Assembly: GCF_900105045.1 (NCBI RefSeq)
Contig: NZ_LT629739.1
Coordinates: forward strand, 1 to 64,000
Direction: 5' to 3'
Length of the DNA stretch: 64,000 nt
From: Brevibacterium picturae
GTDB taxonomy: Bacteria > Actinomycetota > Actinomycetes > Actinomycetales > Brevibacteriaceae
In this document: positions 37,710 through 47,927 of the stretch, piece after piece
Numbering within the stretch: position 1 is the first letter of the stretch
How the letters are laid out: every line of letters starts with the position of its first letter
Position numbers and translations under genes: made by a program
Notes under the pieces: model-generated
Told to the model about the DNA's origin: nothing
What the model saw: only the letters and a program-made list of their open reading frames with translations
Database searches by the model: none

Positions 37710-40364
37710 GTGCCCCAATACAACCTCACTCGCGAGGAAGCTCGCAGACGTTCATCCCTCGTCGACGTCTCGAGCTACGAGAACACCCTGATTCTCACAG
37801 GAAAGGGCGAGAGCTTCCGAGTTCGCTCCCGCATCCGCTTCACCGCAACGCCGGAGTCCACGACATTCATCGATGCCATCACCGCCAGCGTCGAACGCAT
37901 CCGGCTCAACGGACTCGATCTCGAGGCCGCCGAGGTCGTTGCTCCATCTCGAATCACCCTGCCGGGGCTCGCCGCTGAGAACGAACTCATCATCGATGCC
38001 CACTTCTCCTATATGAACACCGGTGAGGGTCTGCACCGGTTCATCGATCCCATCGACGACGAGGTGTACCTCTACTCACAGTTCGAGGTTCCCGACGCCA
38101 GGCGCGTCTTCCCCGTGTTCGAACAGCCCGACCTCAAGGCTCCGTTCTCCTTCACCGTCGTCGCCCCTTCCCGCTGGACGGTCGTGTCGAACTCCCCCAC
38201 CCCGACTCCCGGTGATCCCGGCGAAGTCTTCATCGAACTCGACGAAGCACCGGTCGACGACACCGCGGTGTGGCAGTTCGCCCCGACGACACCGATCTCG
38301 TCCTACATCACTGCGATCGTGGCCGGCCCGTACCGCAGCGTGCACTCCGAGCTGACATCCTCTGACGGCTCCCCCGTTCCCCTGGGGCTGTACTGCCGCG
38401 ACTCCCTCTTCGAGCATCTTGATGCACAGAACCTGTTCGGCATCACCCGAGCCGGTTTCGAATTCTACGAACGTGAGTTCGGGGTGTCCTACCCGTTCGA
38501 GAAGTACGATCAGCTCTTCGTTCCCGAGTTCAACGCCGGTGCGATGGAGAACGCCGGTGCGGTGACCATTCTGGAGAACTACGTCTTCCGGTCCCGGCCC
38601 ACCGAGGCACTTGTGGAGCGTCGCACGGTGACAGTGCTCCACGAACTGGCCCACATGTGGTTCGGGGATCTGGTCACCATGAAGTGGTGGAACGATCTGT
38701 GGCTCAACGAGTCCTTCGCCGAATTCATGTCGACGTTGGCCACCGCCGAGGCCACCGAATACTCAGACGCCTGGACGACGTTCGCCACGATTGAGAAGTC
38801 GTGGGCCTATCGTCAGGATCAGCTGCCGAGCACGCACCCGATCGTCGCGAGCATCGAAGACCTCGCCGATGTCGAGGTCAACTTCGACGGGATCACCTAC
38901 GCCAAGGGCGCCTCGGTGCTCAAACAGCTCGTCGCGTGGGTCGGTCGCGAGGAGTTCTTCTCCGGCCTGAAACGCTATTTCGACAAGCATGCGTGGTCGA
39001 ACACGGAGCTGCCCGACCTCCTCGACGAACTCGAGGCGACTAGCGGTCGCGACCTCGCCACGTGGTCGAAGCTGTGGCTTGAGGAGTCCGGTGTCAACCT
39101 CATCGAGGCCGAGCTCGACACCGAAACCGACAAGGACGCCGAGGTGGTGACCGAGCTGCGCGTGACCCAGAAGCCCTGGGTGATCGAGGGGCAGCCGGTT
39201 CCGTCTCTGCGTCCGCACCGTCTGTCCATCGGGTTCTATTCCGACAACGGCCAAGGCCGGCTCGTCCGCACTCACAGCTTCCCGCTCGACATCGATTCCG
39301 AGTCGACCGCCGTCGACGAGGCCCGAGGTCTGCCCAAACCCGAGGTCGTCATCGTCAACGACGAGGACCTGAGCTATGCGAAGGTCCGCTTCGATCACGA
39401 GAGTATGGACGTGGCTGCAACGCGACTGGGCGACTTCGATGATTCGCTGACCCAGCTGCTCGTCCTCGGCACCCTGTGGGACACGGTCAGGGATGGTCAG
39501 CGCCCGGCTCAGGACTACATCGCCACGGTCTTGGACAACGTCGCAGCCGTGACGCATTCCTCCGGTCTGCTCACACAGATGCGTCAGCTCGAGACCGCTG
39601 TCGGGGCCTTCCTGCCTCCCGCAGAACGGGCCGAGGCCCATACTGCCGTTGCCGACCGTTTCGCAGAGCTCCTCGACACGGTTCCTGGTGGAACTGACCA
39701 GGCATTTCAGTTCGTTCGCGGCTTCATCAAACACGCGACGAGCCAGGCGCAGATCGCGCAGCTGAAGTCCTGGCTGGACGCCGCCGAGGACACGATCCAC
39801 GGAATCACCATCGACACCGATCTCAGCTGGGAGATCATCATCGCTCTGGCCGCACATGATGCGATCGACGACTCCGCGATCACGGACATGGCCACCACCG
39901 ATCCGTCAGCGGCCGGTGTACGGCAGGCGGCGACGGCTCGCAGCGCAAGGCCCACCTCGGCGGCGAAGTCGAAGGCGTACAACAGGATCCTCGATGATGT
40001 CGAACTTCCGAATTCCGAGCTCGGTGCCCTGGCGCTGGGATTCGCGGCCGGGCTGCAGACGGAGACCGGTGAGATCCTCGCCTCACAGGCCCCCTTGCAG
40101 GATTTCTCCACCGAATACTTCCAGCGGGTCTCCGGCTGGTGGGAGACGCGGACCCTCGAGATGGCGCAGACCATGACTCTGCGGCTGTTTCCCCCGGTCA
40201 GCGCCCACACCGTCAAGGCAACCCGGGAATGGCTCAACGACCATCCCGCGGCTCCTAAGGGGTTGCTGCGGCTGATGCGTGAGAATCTCGCCGATGCCCA
40301 GAGAGCCCTACGTGCTCAGGAAGTGTCCAGCAGTTCCAAGGGCGCATTGACGTTCGCTCGTTAG
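37710..40364 (+). CDS. pepN: Aminopeptidase N (M1 family)
   Basis: A cytoplasmic zinc metallopeptidase that removes N-terminal amino acids. The 884-residue protein has GAMEN (about 277) and the zinc site HELAH-x18-E (HELAHMWFGD near 311, then NESFAEF), with an ERAP1-like C-terminal helical domain. I chose GTG 37710 (PQYNLTREEARRR) because GGAGG lies ten bases upstream; the frame extends further up without conservation. Divergent from the Rv2466c-like gene. Confidence 0.94.
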   Translation: MPQYNLTREEARRRSSLVDVSSYENTLILTGKGESFRVRSRIRFTATPESTTFIDAITASVERIRLNGLDLEAAEVVAPSRITLPGLAAENELIIDAHFSYMNTGEGLHRFIDPIDDEVYLYSQFEVPDARRVFPVFEQPDLKAPFSFTVVAPSRWTVVSNSPTPTPGDPGEVFIELDEAPVDDTAVWQFAPTTPISSYITAIVAGPYRSVHSELTSSDGSPVPLGLYCRDSLFEHLDAQNLFGITRAGFEFYEREFGVSYPFEKYDQLFVPEFNAGAMENAGAVTILENYVFRSRPTEALVERRTVTVLHELAHMWFGDLVTMKWWNDLWLNESFAEFMSTLATAEATEYSDAWTTFATIEKSWAYRQDQLPSTHPIVASIEDLADVEVNFDGITYAKGASVLKQLVAWVGREEFFSGLKRYFDKHAWSNTELPDLLDELEATSGRDLATWSKLWLEESGVNLIEAELDTETDKDAEVVTELRVTQKPWVIEGQPVPSLRPHRLSIGFYSDNGQGRLVRTHSFPLDIDSESTAVDEARGLPKPEVVIVNDEDLSYAKVRFDHESMDVAATRLGDFDDSLTQLLVLGTLWDTVRDGQRPAQDYIATVLDNVAAVTHSSGLLTQMRQLETAVGAFLPPAERAEAHTAVADRFAELLDTVPGGTDQAFQFVRGFIKHATSQAQIAQLKSWLDAAEDTIHGITIDTDLSWEIIIALAAHDAIDDSAITDMATTDPSAAGVRQAATARSARPTSAAKSKAYNRILDDVELPNSELGALALGFAAGLQTETGEILASQAPLQDFSTEYFQRVSGWWETRTLEMAQTMTLRLFPPVSAHTVKATREWLNDHPAAPKGLLRLMRENLADAQRALRAQEVSSSSKGALTFAR

Positions 40365-40376
40365 GCTCGTGGCATC

Positions 40377-41495
40377 ATGACTTTGCAAACACTGAATTCT
40401 GACCTGTTGTCCGCGCCCAAGCTGGATTGGGACTTCCTGCTCGACGCGCCGCTGAGAATCCTCATCATCATCGTTGGTGCCATCGTGCTCAACATTGTGA
40501 TGCGACTCGTCATCCGACGTTTCTCCACTGCAGTGGCCAAGGGCACCGTCGGCAGTGCGAAGTCGGGCGAGAACAGCAAGTTCTCCAGCACCACCGCCGA
40601 ATCACAGCGGACAGGCATCGAACCGACGGTCATCCGTGAACGCCGTGCGCAGCGCGCGAAGACCGTCGGCCGGATGCTCTCATCAGTAGCGACGATCATC
40701 ATCAGCGTCATCGCCGTGCTCATGGTCCTCGACCAGATGAACTTCAACATCGCCCCGATTCTGGCCTCGGCGGGAATCGTCGGTGTGGCACTGGCCTTCG
40801 GCGCGCAGGAGCTCGTCAAGGACTACCTGTCCGGCTTCTTCATGGTCATCGAGGACCAGTACGGCATCGGTGACACCGTCGACGTCGGCGAGGCCGTCGG
40901 CGAAGTCGAGGACTTCGGCCTCCGCAAAACAGCGATCCGTGATCTCACTGGAACGCTGTGGCACGTGCGCAACGGTGAGATCATGCGAGTCGGAAACCTG
41001 TCACAGGGGTGGGCACGTGCAGTGCTGGAGATCCCGGTCAACTACACCACCTCGATGGACACCTACCGTGAGATCACTGAGGACGTGACGGCGGCCATGG
41101 CCAAGGACACTGATGTGGCCTCCGCCATGCTCGAGATCCCAGAGATCGCCGGCGTCCAGTCGATCTCGGCCGAATACAGGGTCATCCGCACGATGATCAA
41201 GACGAAGCCCAACCTGCAGTGGATGGTCGAACGCGCCTTCCGTGCCGAACTCACCAATGAGTTCGACAGGCGGGGCATCCAGGTTCCGATCGTTCAGGAG
41301 ACGGTCCTGCGGACGCTCCCCCGGTCGACGGACTCGTCCGACTCCTCCGCAGACAGCAATGCCGACGAGCAGCCTCGGACCACGCCCACGACACCCCGCT
41401 ACGCCGACCGTGGGCCCTCGCCTCTGCCCAGTGATGACGAGATCCGGTCGACCACGGATGATTCCGGAACCAATTCCGCAGACGGAGAGAGCTGA
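40377..41495 (+). CDS. Mechanosensitive ion channel (MscS family)
   Basis: Releases solutes on hypo-osmotic shock. The 372-residue protein has TM1 (about 23-45), a 50-residue cytosolic loop, TM2 (about 100-120) and the pore helix TM3 ILASAGIVGVALAFGAQELV followed by KDYLSGFFMVIEDQYGIGD. The beta domain and a disordered Ser/Asp/Pro C-terminal tail follow. Starts 12 bp after pepN. glbO begins 2 bp after its stop. Confidence 0.92.
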   Translation: MTLQTLNSDLLSAPKLDWDFLLDAPLRILIIIVGAIVLNIVMRLVIRRFSTAVAKGTVGSAKSGENSKFSSTTAESQRTGIEPTVIRERRAQRAKTVGRMLSSVATIIISVIAVLMVLDQMNFNIAPILASAGIVGVALAFGAQELVKDYLSGFFMVIEDQYGIGDTVDVGEAVGEVEDFGLRKTAIRDLTGTLWHVRNGEIMRVGNLSQGWARAVLEIPVNYTTSMDTYREITEDVTAAMAKDTDVASAMLEIPEIAGVQSISAEYRVIRTMIKTKPNLQWMVERAFRAELTNEFDRRGIQVPIVQETVLRTLPRSTDSSDSSADSNADEQPRTTPTTPRYADRGPSPLPSDDEIRSTTDDSGTNSADGES

Positions 41496-41497
41496 AC

Positions 41498-41899
41498 GTG
41501 ACGCAGACATCGAATGAGACCATCTTCGACGCCGTCGGTGGCCACCCCACCTTCACGCGACTCGTCGATGTCTTCTACGAAAACGTCGATCGGGACGAAG
41601 TCCTCATCGCCATGTACCCGGAGGGACACGACCTCACCGGTGCCAAGCACCGCCTGCAGATGTTCCTCGAACAGTACTTCGGCGGTCCGACGACCTACCA
41701 GGAGCAGCGTGGGCACCCGCGACTGCGGATGCGCCACTTCCCCTTCCCCGTCGACTTCGACGCTCGTGACCGGTGGTTGGCCAGCATGCGTGCCGCCCTT
41801 GATGATGTAGCGCTGCCGCCGCTCTACGACGAAATCTTCTGGGACTACTTCCAGCGCGCGGCCACGGCGATGGTCAACACCAACAGCAATCCGGTCTGA
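41498..41899 (+). CDS. glbO: Group II truncated haemoglobin (GlbO-like)
   Basis: A 133-residue haem protein for oxygen or redox chemistry. Proximal His is H80 in RLRMRHFPFPV. Tyr B10 is Y27, and Trp G8 is W93, all marks of group II. The GTG start at 41498 lies 2 bp after the mscS stop, so it is co-transcribed. Presence beside pepN matches mycobacterial order (pepN ... glbO). Confidence 0.93.
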   Translation: MTQTSNETIFDAVGGHPTFTRLVDVFYENVDRDEVLIAMYPEGHDLTGAKHRLQMFLEQYFGGPTTYQEQRGHPRLRMRHFPFPVDFDARDRWLASMRAALDDVALPPLYDEIFWDYFQRAATAMVNTNSNPV

Positions 41900-41947
41900 G
41901 CAGACACCTCTGATTCGTCACTTCTGACGGGACCGTCGGCGGCGGGG

Positions 41948-42622
41948 TCAACGGGCCCGGGTGAGCAGGTGCCCGCCCGGGGTCGCGATCCGCAGCCACC
42001 CGGAGGTTTCGAACAGCTCGTACTCCTCGGGCTGTCCTGCTGGGGCGGTTGCCGTCTCGGGCACGAAACGCAGCGCATCTGCAGCGAATGCGAGCCCGCC
42101 GGGCAGTTCAGTACCGCCGACTCCCGTCATCGGCTTCGACCACACACGCGAACGCAGCGCCTTCACCGCGTGTGAGCCCGCACCTTCCGGGGCCCCGTCG
42201 CTGATCTCGGCGACTCCCGCCTCGGCGGTGGAACGAATCACATCACCGGAGATTCTGTCGCGGGAAGTCCACTGTCCCTTCGGGGGCGCAATTCCGGTCC
42301 AGGACACCAGCACCGAATTGGGCGGCACCGGCAGTCGGGTGCCGTTCTCCGCTCTGGCGAAACGATCCTTGAGGTTAGCCAGAGGCACGACCTCATCGAG
42401 TCCGTCCTGCTCCGGGCCGCTCAGACGGAGCATGCGCATCGCGAGCACCAGCGGTGTGGAATCTCCGAGGCCATGGGGGTACAGGGGCGCAACGGTGACG
42501 ACAAGCACTGTCGCGGACACGTGCAGACGCATGGCTCCGTCGGGATCGAGCCTGTGCGCCAACGAGGTGAACGCGGCCAGGTCCTTCATCGCCAGCGGAT
42601 CGGCGATCTCAAGTTCGGTCAT
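41948..42622 (-). CDS. Conserved hypothetical protein
   Basis: A 224-residue soluble protein; no signal peptide or hydrophobic helix, no motif that I recognise. It starts MTELEIADPLAMKDLAAF and contains SWTGIAPPKGQW. The start overlaps the stop of the 4HBT thioesterase by four bases (ATGA), so the two are translationally coupled. It converges on glbO with a 48-bp gap. Function unknown. Confidence 0.75.
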   Translation of the reverse strand: MTELEIADPLAMKDLAAFTSLAHRLDPDGAMRLHVSATVLVVTVAPLYPHGLGDSTPLVLAMRMLRLSGPEQDGLDEVVPLANLKDRFARAENGTRLPVPPNSVLVSWTGIAPPKGQWTSRDRISGDVIRSTAEAGVAEISDGAPEGAGSHAVKALRSRVWSKPMTGVGGTELPGGLAFAADALRFVPETATAPAGQPEEYELFETSGWLRIATPGGHLLTRAR

Positions 42623-43170
42623 CGGCGGCCCCGCATCGGAACGGCAGGTCGAATGACGTCTTCCATTGTCAGTTTCTCCTTATTGCTCAGGCGTCGCGGG
42701 CGAGAGTTCTCTCTGTCCACGAAGACGATGACGGTCTCGGCCAGCGTATAGCCGACCGATCCATCGGGCTCGGCGATGACGTAGCCGATCGTCACGGACG
42801 CCGGCTTGACTTCACTGATGACCAGATCGATGGCGATGGGCCCAGCGCGGTAGGGAATCGGGCGGCGGTATTCGATCGCGTGCGAGGCCACGAGCAGTTC
42901 CGTCGTCTCCGAAGCCTCGGCGAAGACCGAAGGTATCGTGATTCCCGATACCGTATCCGCGATGCCCGACTGACCCGGTGTCGTGGGTGCGTCGGTGCTG
43001 TGCGTCGGTGAGCCGAGAGCCCGGACGCGGGCCTCTTCGAGCAGACGCAGCTGGGTGACGTTATTCACGTGGCCATAGGCATCCATGTCACCCCATCTCA
43101 GCTCCAGCAGTACTCGCGTGAATTCGTTCAGATGGGGATTCGTGGTGCCGATGTGCATATGTCCCATCAT
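42619..43170 (-). CDS. Acyl-CoA thioesterase (4HBT hot-dog fold)
   Basis: A 183-residue hot-dog protein. VLLELRWGDMDAYGHVNNVT carries the conserved Asp and His of the YbgC/4HBT family, with AIEYRRPIPY and a C-terminal EDVIRPA. It is predicted to hydrolyse acyl-CoA. I chose ATG 43170 after GGTGAAAG; a second ATG follows directly. Divergent from the TesB-type thioesterase. Confidence 0.85.
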   Translation of the reverse strand: MMGHMHIGTTNPHLNEFTRVLLELRWGDMDAYGHVNNVTQLRLLEEARVRALGSPTHSTDAPTTPGQSGIADTVSGITIPSVFAEASETTELLVASHAIEYRRPIPYRAGPIAIDLVISEVKPASVTIGYVIAEPDGSVGYTLAETVIVFVDRENSRPRRLSNKEKLTMEDVIRPAVPMRGRR

Positions 43171-43252
43171 GCCACTTTCACCGTTGCGGCGACGGCCGCG
43201 ATAGGATCGTGACCACACGTAGGACAATCATTGTCGTAGGCTGGAGGCCCAT

Positions 43253-44161
43253 ATGAGCGATGCGGAAGACACCACTGCCGAGGCGAACGTCGACACGCTG
43301 CGCAGAGTCCTGGAACTCGAGAGCCTAAGCTTCACCTCGGCGTCCCGAGAGAGTGACTACTTCATCGGGCAGAACCAGTACAAACCCGATGGGCGAGTCT
43401 TCGGCGGTCAGGTCGTGGCCCAGTCTGTGGTGGCTGCTGCTGCGACCCTGCCGGCGGACCGGCTCATCCACTCCCTTCACGGCTACTTCCTGCGCGCCGG
43501 CGATGTCAGCGAACCGATTGAATTCGGAGTCGAACGCCTGCGTGACGGACGCTCGTTCTCCGCCCGACGCGTCCACGCGTATCAGAAGAACGCGCCGATC
43601 CTGTCATTGATCGCCTCGTTCCAGGAGGAACAGGAGGGGTTCGAGCATGCCGAGGCCATGCCGGCCGGGCTGCCTGGCCCCCAGGAGTGCCCGGAACTGC
43701 GCGACATCCTGGCCGGCCAGGACTCTCCGCAGGTGACCGAATGGCTGAACAAACGCCCCTTCGAGATCCGTCCGGTGGAAGCATCGCTGTATCTCAACTC
43801 CACTGATGACCGACAGCGCGAGCAGCAGCACATATGGTTCCGTGCCAGCTCGCCGTTCGGTGATGACCCCGTGCTCAATGCCGCTGCTTTGGCCTACGCC
43901 AGCGACTTCAACCTGCTCGAGCCGGTTCTGCGCCGGCAGGGCCTGAGCTGGACGAGCCCGGGACTGAGGGTGGCCAGTCTGGACCATGCGATGTGGTGGC
44001 ATCGCCGGGTCCGGGTCGATGAATGGATGCTCTACGTTCAGGAGTCCCCCGCGGCACAGGGCGGTCGCGGCCTCGGTTACGGTCGCATCTTCGCTCAGAG
44101 CGGGGAACTGCTGGCCACTGTCGCTCAGGAGGGCATGGTCCGCATCAAGGCGCCACAGTGA
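43253..44161 (+). CDS. tesB: Acyl-CoA thioesterase II (TesB family)
   Basis: A 302-residue double hot-dog thioesterase that hydrolyses medium to long acyl-CoA. Marks include GRVFGGQVVAQSVVAA, LHGYFLRAGD and, near the C-terminus, LDHAMWWHR (catalytic Asp). ATG 43253 follows GGAGG. The next small membrane protein overlaps its stop (GTGA). Confidence 0.92.
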   Translation: MSDAEDTTAEANVDTLRRVLELESLSFTSASRESDYFIGQNQYKPDGRVFGGQVVAQSVVAAAATLPADRLIHSLHGYFLRAGDVSEPIEFGVERLRDGRSFSARRVHAYQKNAPILSLIASFQEEQEGFEHAEAMPAGLPGPQECPELRDILAGQDSPQVTEWLNKRPFEIRPVEASLYLNSTDDRQREQQHIWFRASSPFGDDPVLNAAALAYASDFNLLEPVLRRQGLSWTSPGLRVASLDHAMWWHRRVRVDEWMLYVQESPAAQGGRGLGYGRIFAQSGELLATVAQEGMVRIKAPQ

Positions 44162-44388
44162 GCAAAGACACCGCGATGATTGAGATTCTCGGGACGATCC
44201 TGTCTCGCCTGGTCAATGTCGCGCTCTTCATAATCATCTCCATTGTGGCCTTGGCATTCCTCCGAGAGGCCATGGAGGTGAATCTGGCGGTGACTGCACT
44301 CATATCGATCGTCATCGGAGTCATCGGCACCGTTGCCGTCCGATATCTGATCAAGCTTCTCACGAGGGTCGGCGAGCTGTTCTCCTGA
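44158..44388 (+). CDS. Small two-helix membrane protein
   Basis: A 76-residue protein starting at GTG 44158, which overlaps the tesB stop in the order GTGA, so it is translationally coupled. It has two hydrophobic helices (about 17-35 and 41-60) separated by REAMEVN, and a basic end. No family recognised. The coupling and the following terminator support a real gene. Confidence 0.7.
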   Translation: MSKDTAMIEILGTILSRLVNVALFIIISIVALAFLREAMEVNLAVTALISIVIGVIGTVAVRYLIKLLTRVGELFS

Positions 44389-44418
44389 CCGTCAGCAGCC
44401 CGAAAGCTGACCTATGCC

Positions 44419-44459
44419 AACAGATGATGCCCCGGTCGCGGACCGGGGCATCATCTGTT
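44419..44459. terminator. Bidirectional terminator
   Basis: A perfect 19-bp stem (AACAGATGATGCCCCGGTC with its complement) around a 3-nt loop, between converging genes. Confidence 0.9.
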
Positions 44460-44510
44460 GGAACTCGGCTCTGTGTTCTGCATCGACTGCCCGCAGAGCA
44501 CAGACCTCGA

Positions 44511-46193
<1,683 letters not shown>

Positions 46194-46259
46194 AATAACT
46201 TCAGGCTATCGGTTAGGCACACCCAAGTGCCAATTGGGTCGCACTGTGAGAATCAGGCC

Positions 46260-46982
46260 TCAGCCGCCGCCCAGCGAGGGCGCTTCACCGGATGTAGAAC
46301 CCTCCGCGGATTCGCCTGCAGACGAGGAACCTTCAGATGATTCGCCTTCCGACGAAGAGCTTCCGGACGTACTCCCCTCGGATGAAGACCCATCTGACGA
46401 GGTGCCTTCCGACGACGATTCCTCCGCTCCCCCGTCAGCTGATGACGGGCTCTCAGTGGGCCCGTCTTTGCCGTTGATGTCCTCACCGGGCATGTGGCCG
46501 GCGCCGTTTGAGTCGCCGTCCTCTTCACGTTTGTCGCCCTCGGGCGCCTTGACACCTTTCGGACGCTCGACCTCGCCGAGCAGACATGACCCGGTCGATT
46601 CGGTTGGCGGCATCAGCTCTGCCGTGGCCTTTCCCTTCCGAATCTCCCCGATGACGCAGCCCTTATCGGTCTTGACACCGAACATCTTCGCAGGAACGTC
46701 ATTGCCCAACGGCGATTCATCGATCGTGGCTTCGAGCTGATCCGCTTCGTACCCGGCGTCGATCATGGTCGTGAAGAACTTCTTCGTCGACGGAACGGTG
46801 TCCTCGTTGCCGGTCAGCGGTTCGAGCGCGGAGACCACCTTGTCGACCTCAGCGGCCGGCGTCTCCGGAGTCCGAACCGGCGTGGGCTGAGAATCATCAC
46901 CGCCGAATCCCAGCAGCGAACAGCCCGACAGAGCTAAGGTCAGAGCTCCGAGACTCAAGAAGGGAACGAGACGCATCAACAA
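46260..46982 (-). CDS. Lipoprotein, DUF6993-like
   Basis: A 240-residue secreted lipoprotein with lipobox LALSGC (C21). A small globular domain (about 40-145) has two cysteines (KGCVIGEI and GSCLLGE) that may form a disulphide; the pattern fits DUF6993. A 95-residue tail is almost only Ser, Glu and Gly. The lipoprotein is probably on the outer face of the membrane. 66 bp upstream of ettA, same strand. Confidence 0.75.
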   Translation of the reverse strand: MLMRLVPFLSLGALTLALSGCSLLGFGGDDSQPTPVRTPETPAAEVDKVVSALEPLTGNEDTVPSTKKFFTTMIDAGYEADQLEATIDESPLGNDVPAKMFGVKTDKGCVIGEIRKGKATAELMPPTESTGSCLLGEVERPKGVKAPEGDKREEDGDSNGAGHMPGEDINGKDGPTESPSSADGGAEESSSEGTSSDGSSSEGSTSGSSSSEGESSEGSSSAGESAEGSTSGEAPSLGGG

Positions 46983-47119
46983 CCTCAGCAGATGGGAATG
47001 ATTAACAGTCTCACCTTAGCCGATTGCGCGCAGATTCACGCCCAGAAACGACATGTTCGAGCGTTGACCAACACACGAATCCCTCCCATGGCGACGCCCG
47101 CGCCCGAGGACGGCCCGGA

Positions 47120-47719
47120 TCAGAACGGAGCTGCTGCGCTGACCGTGTCACGTGCGATGGCATCAGCGACGTCTCCCGAGTCGCCCCCATCTTCGTGCGG
47201 GGCCTCATCTTCCTCGGCCCCATCCGCATCGCGCGCAGAGTCGGGGCTCGTCTCGCCGGAGATCTCCGGCGCGCCGCCCGCGACCTCACCGTCGAGTCCT
47301 GCCCAGCCTGAGTCACTGCCTGGCGCTGCCTGTTGCTGACCCTCCTGCTGCCGGTTGGCGCTGCTGGCCTTCTGGTAGTTCGCGGTCCCGTACCTGAGGT
47401 CCGGGCCGATATGTTCGGCCACCACTGTCGGAGCGATACCGCTCTTCTCCTCCGTCGACCATTCTCGGATCTTCAGAGTTCCCTGCACCACAACGAACAT
47501 GCCTCGCTGCAGACTCATCGAGCAATTGCTGGCCAGGGGCCCGTAGCAGTCGACGCTGAACCACGAGGTCGTGTCGGCGGCATACTCTCCTGTCGTTTTG
47601 TCGAGTCGCCAATGGTTGACGGCCAGGCGGAAGGAAGCGCAGGCTCTGCCCGACGGCAACGTCCGGCTCTGCGGATCGGCGGCCAAAGTACCGCTGAGAT
47701 TGATCGGAATGATGGACAT
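47120..47719 (-). CDS. ssb: Single-stranded DNA-binding protein (paralogue)
   Basis: An OB-fold protein of 199 residues. The N-terminal domain (about 1-115) is typical: GTLAADPQSRTLPSGRACAS, WFSVDCYG and LQRGMFVVVQGTLKI. The acidic linker follows. It ends SAAAPF, not the DDDIPF tip that recruits partner proteins, so this may be an SsbB-like paralogue and not the replicative SSB. It is upstream of the DUF6993-like lipoprotein and ettA. Confidence 0.88.
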   Translation of the reverse strand: MSIIPINLSGTLAADPQSRTLPSGRACASFRLAVNHWRLDKTTGEYAADTTSWFSVDCYGPLASNCSMSLQRGMFVVVQGTLKIREWSTEEKSGIAPTVVAEHIGPDLRYGTANYQKASSANRQQEGQQQAAPGSDSGWAGLDGEVAGGAPEISGETSPDSARDADGAEEDEAPHEDGGDSGDVADAIARDTVSAAAPF

Positions 47720-47853
47720 TGTGCTGCCTCGTTTCTTGGGAGCGGCTCATGATGGTCCTGATGGATCACCCATCGGGGGCGACGCAGCCTGAATCGGCCG
47801 ATCAGGTGAACCACCATTGAGCGCGCCCGGCAGAGACGGCGTCCAGGCATGAA

Positions 47854-47894
47854 AAATGCCCTGTGGACGGGCGTTGGCCGTCCACAGGGCATTT
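47854..47894 (-). terminator. Terminator after the GTPase pair
   Basis: A perfect 17-bp stem (AAATGCCCTGTGGACGG with its complement) with an 8-nt loop, beginning 33 bp after the stop of the downstream GTPase. Confidence 0.8.
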
Positions 47895-47927
47895 GCGCAT
47901 GAGTCGGAGCTCATGTGCACAGAAGTG

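Noticed and set aside
38763..39857. 364-residue minus-strand frame inside pepN
   Set aside because: Antisense shadow of a conserved peptidase.
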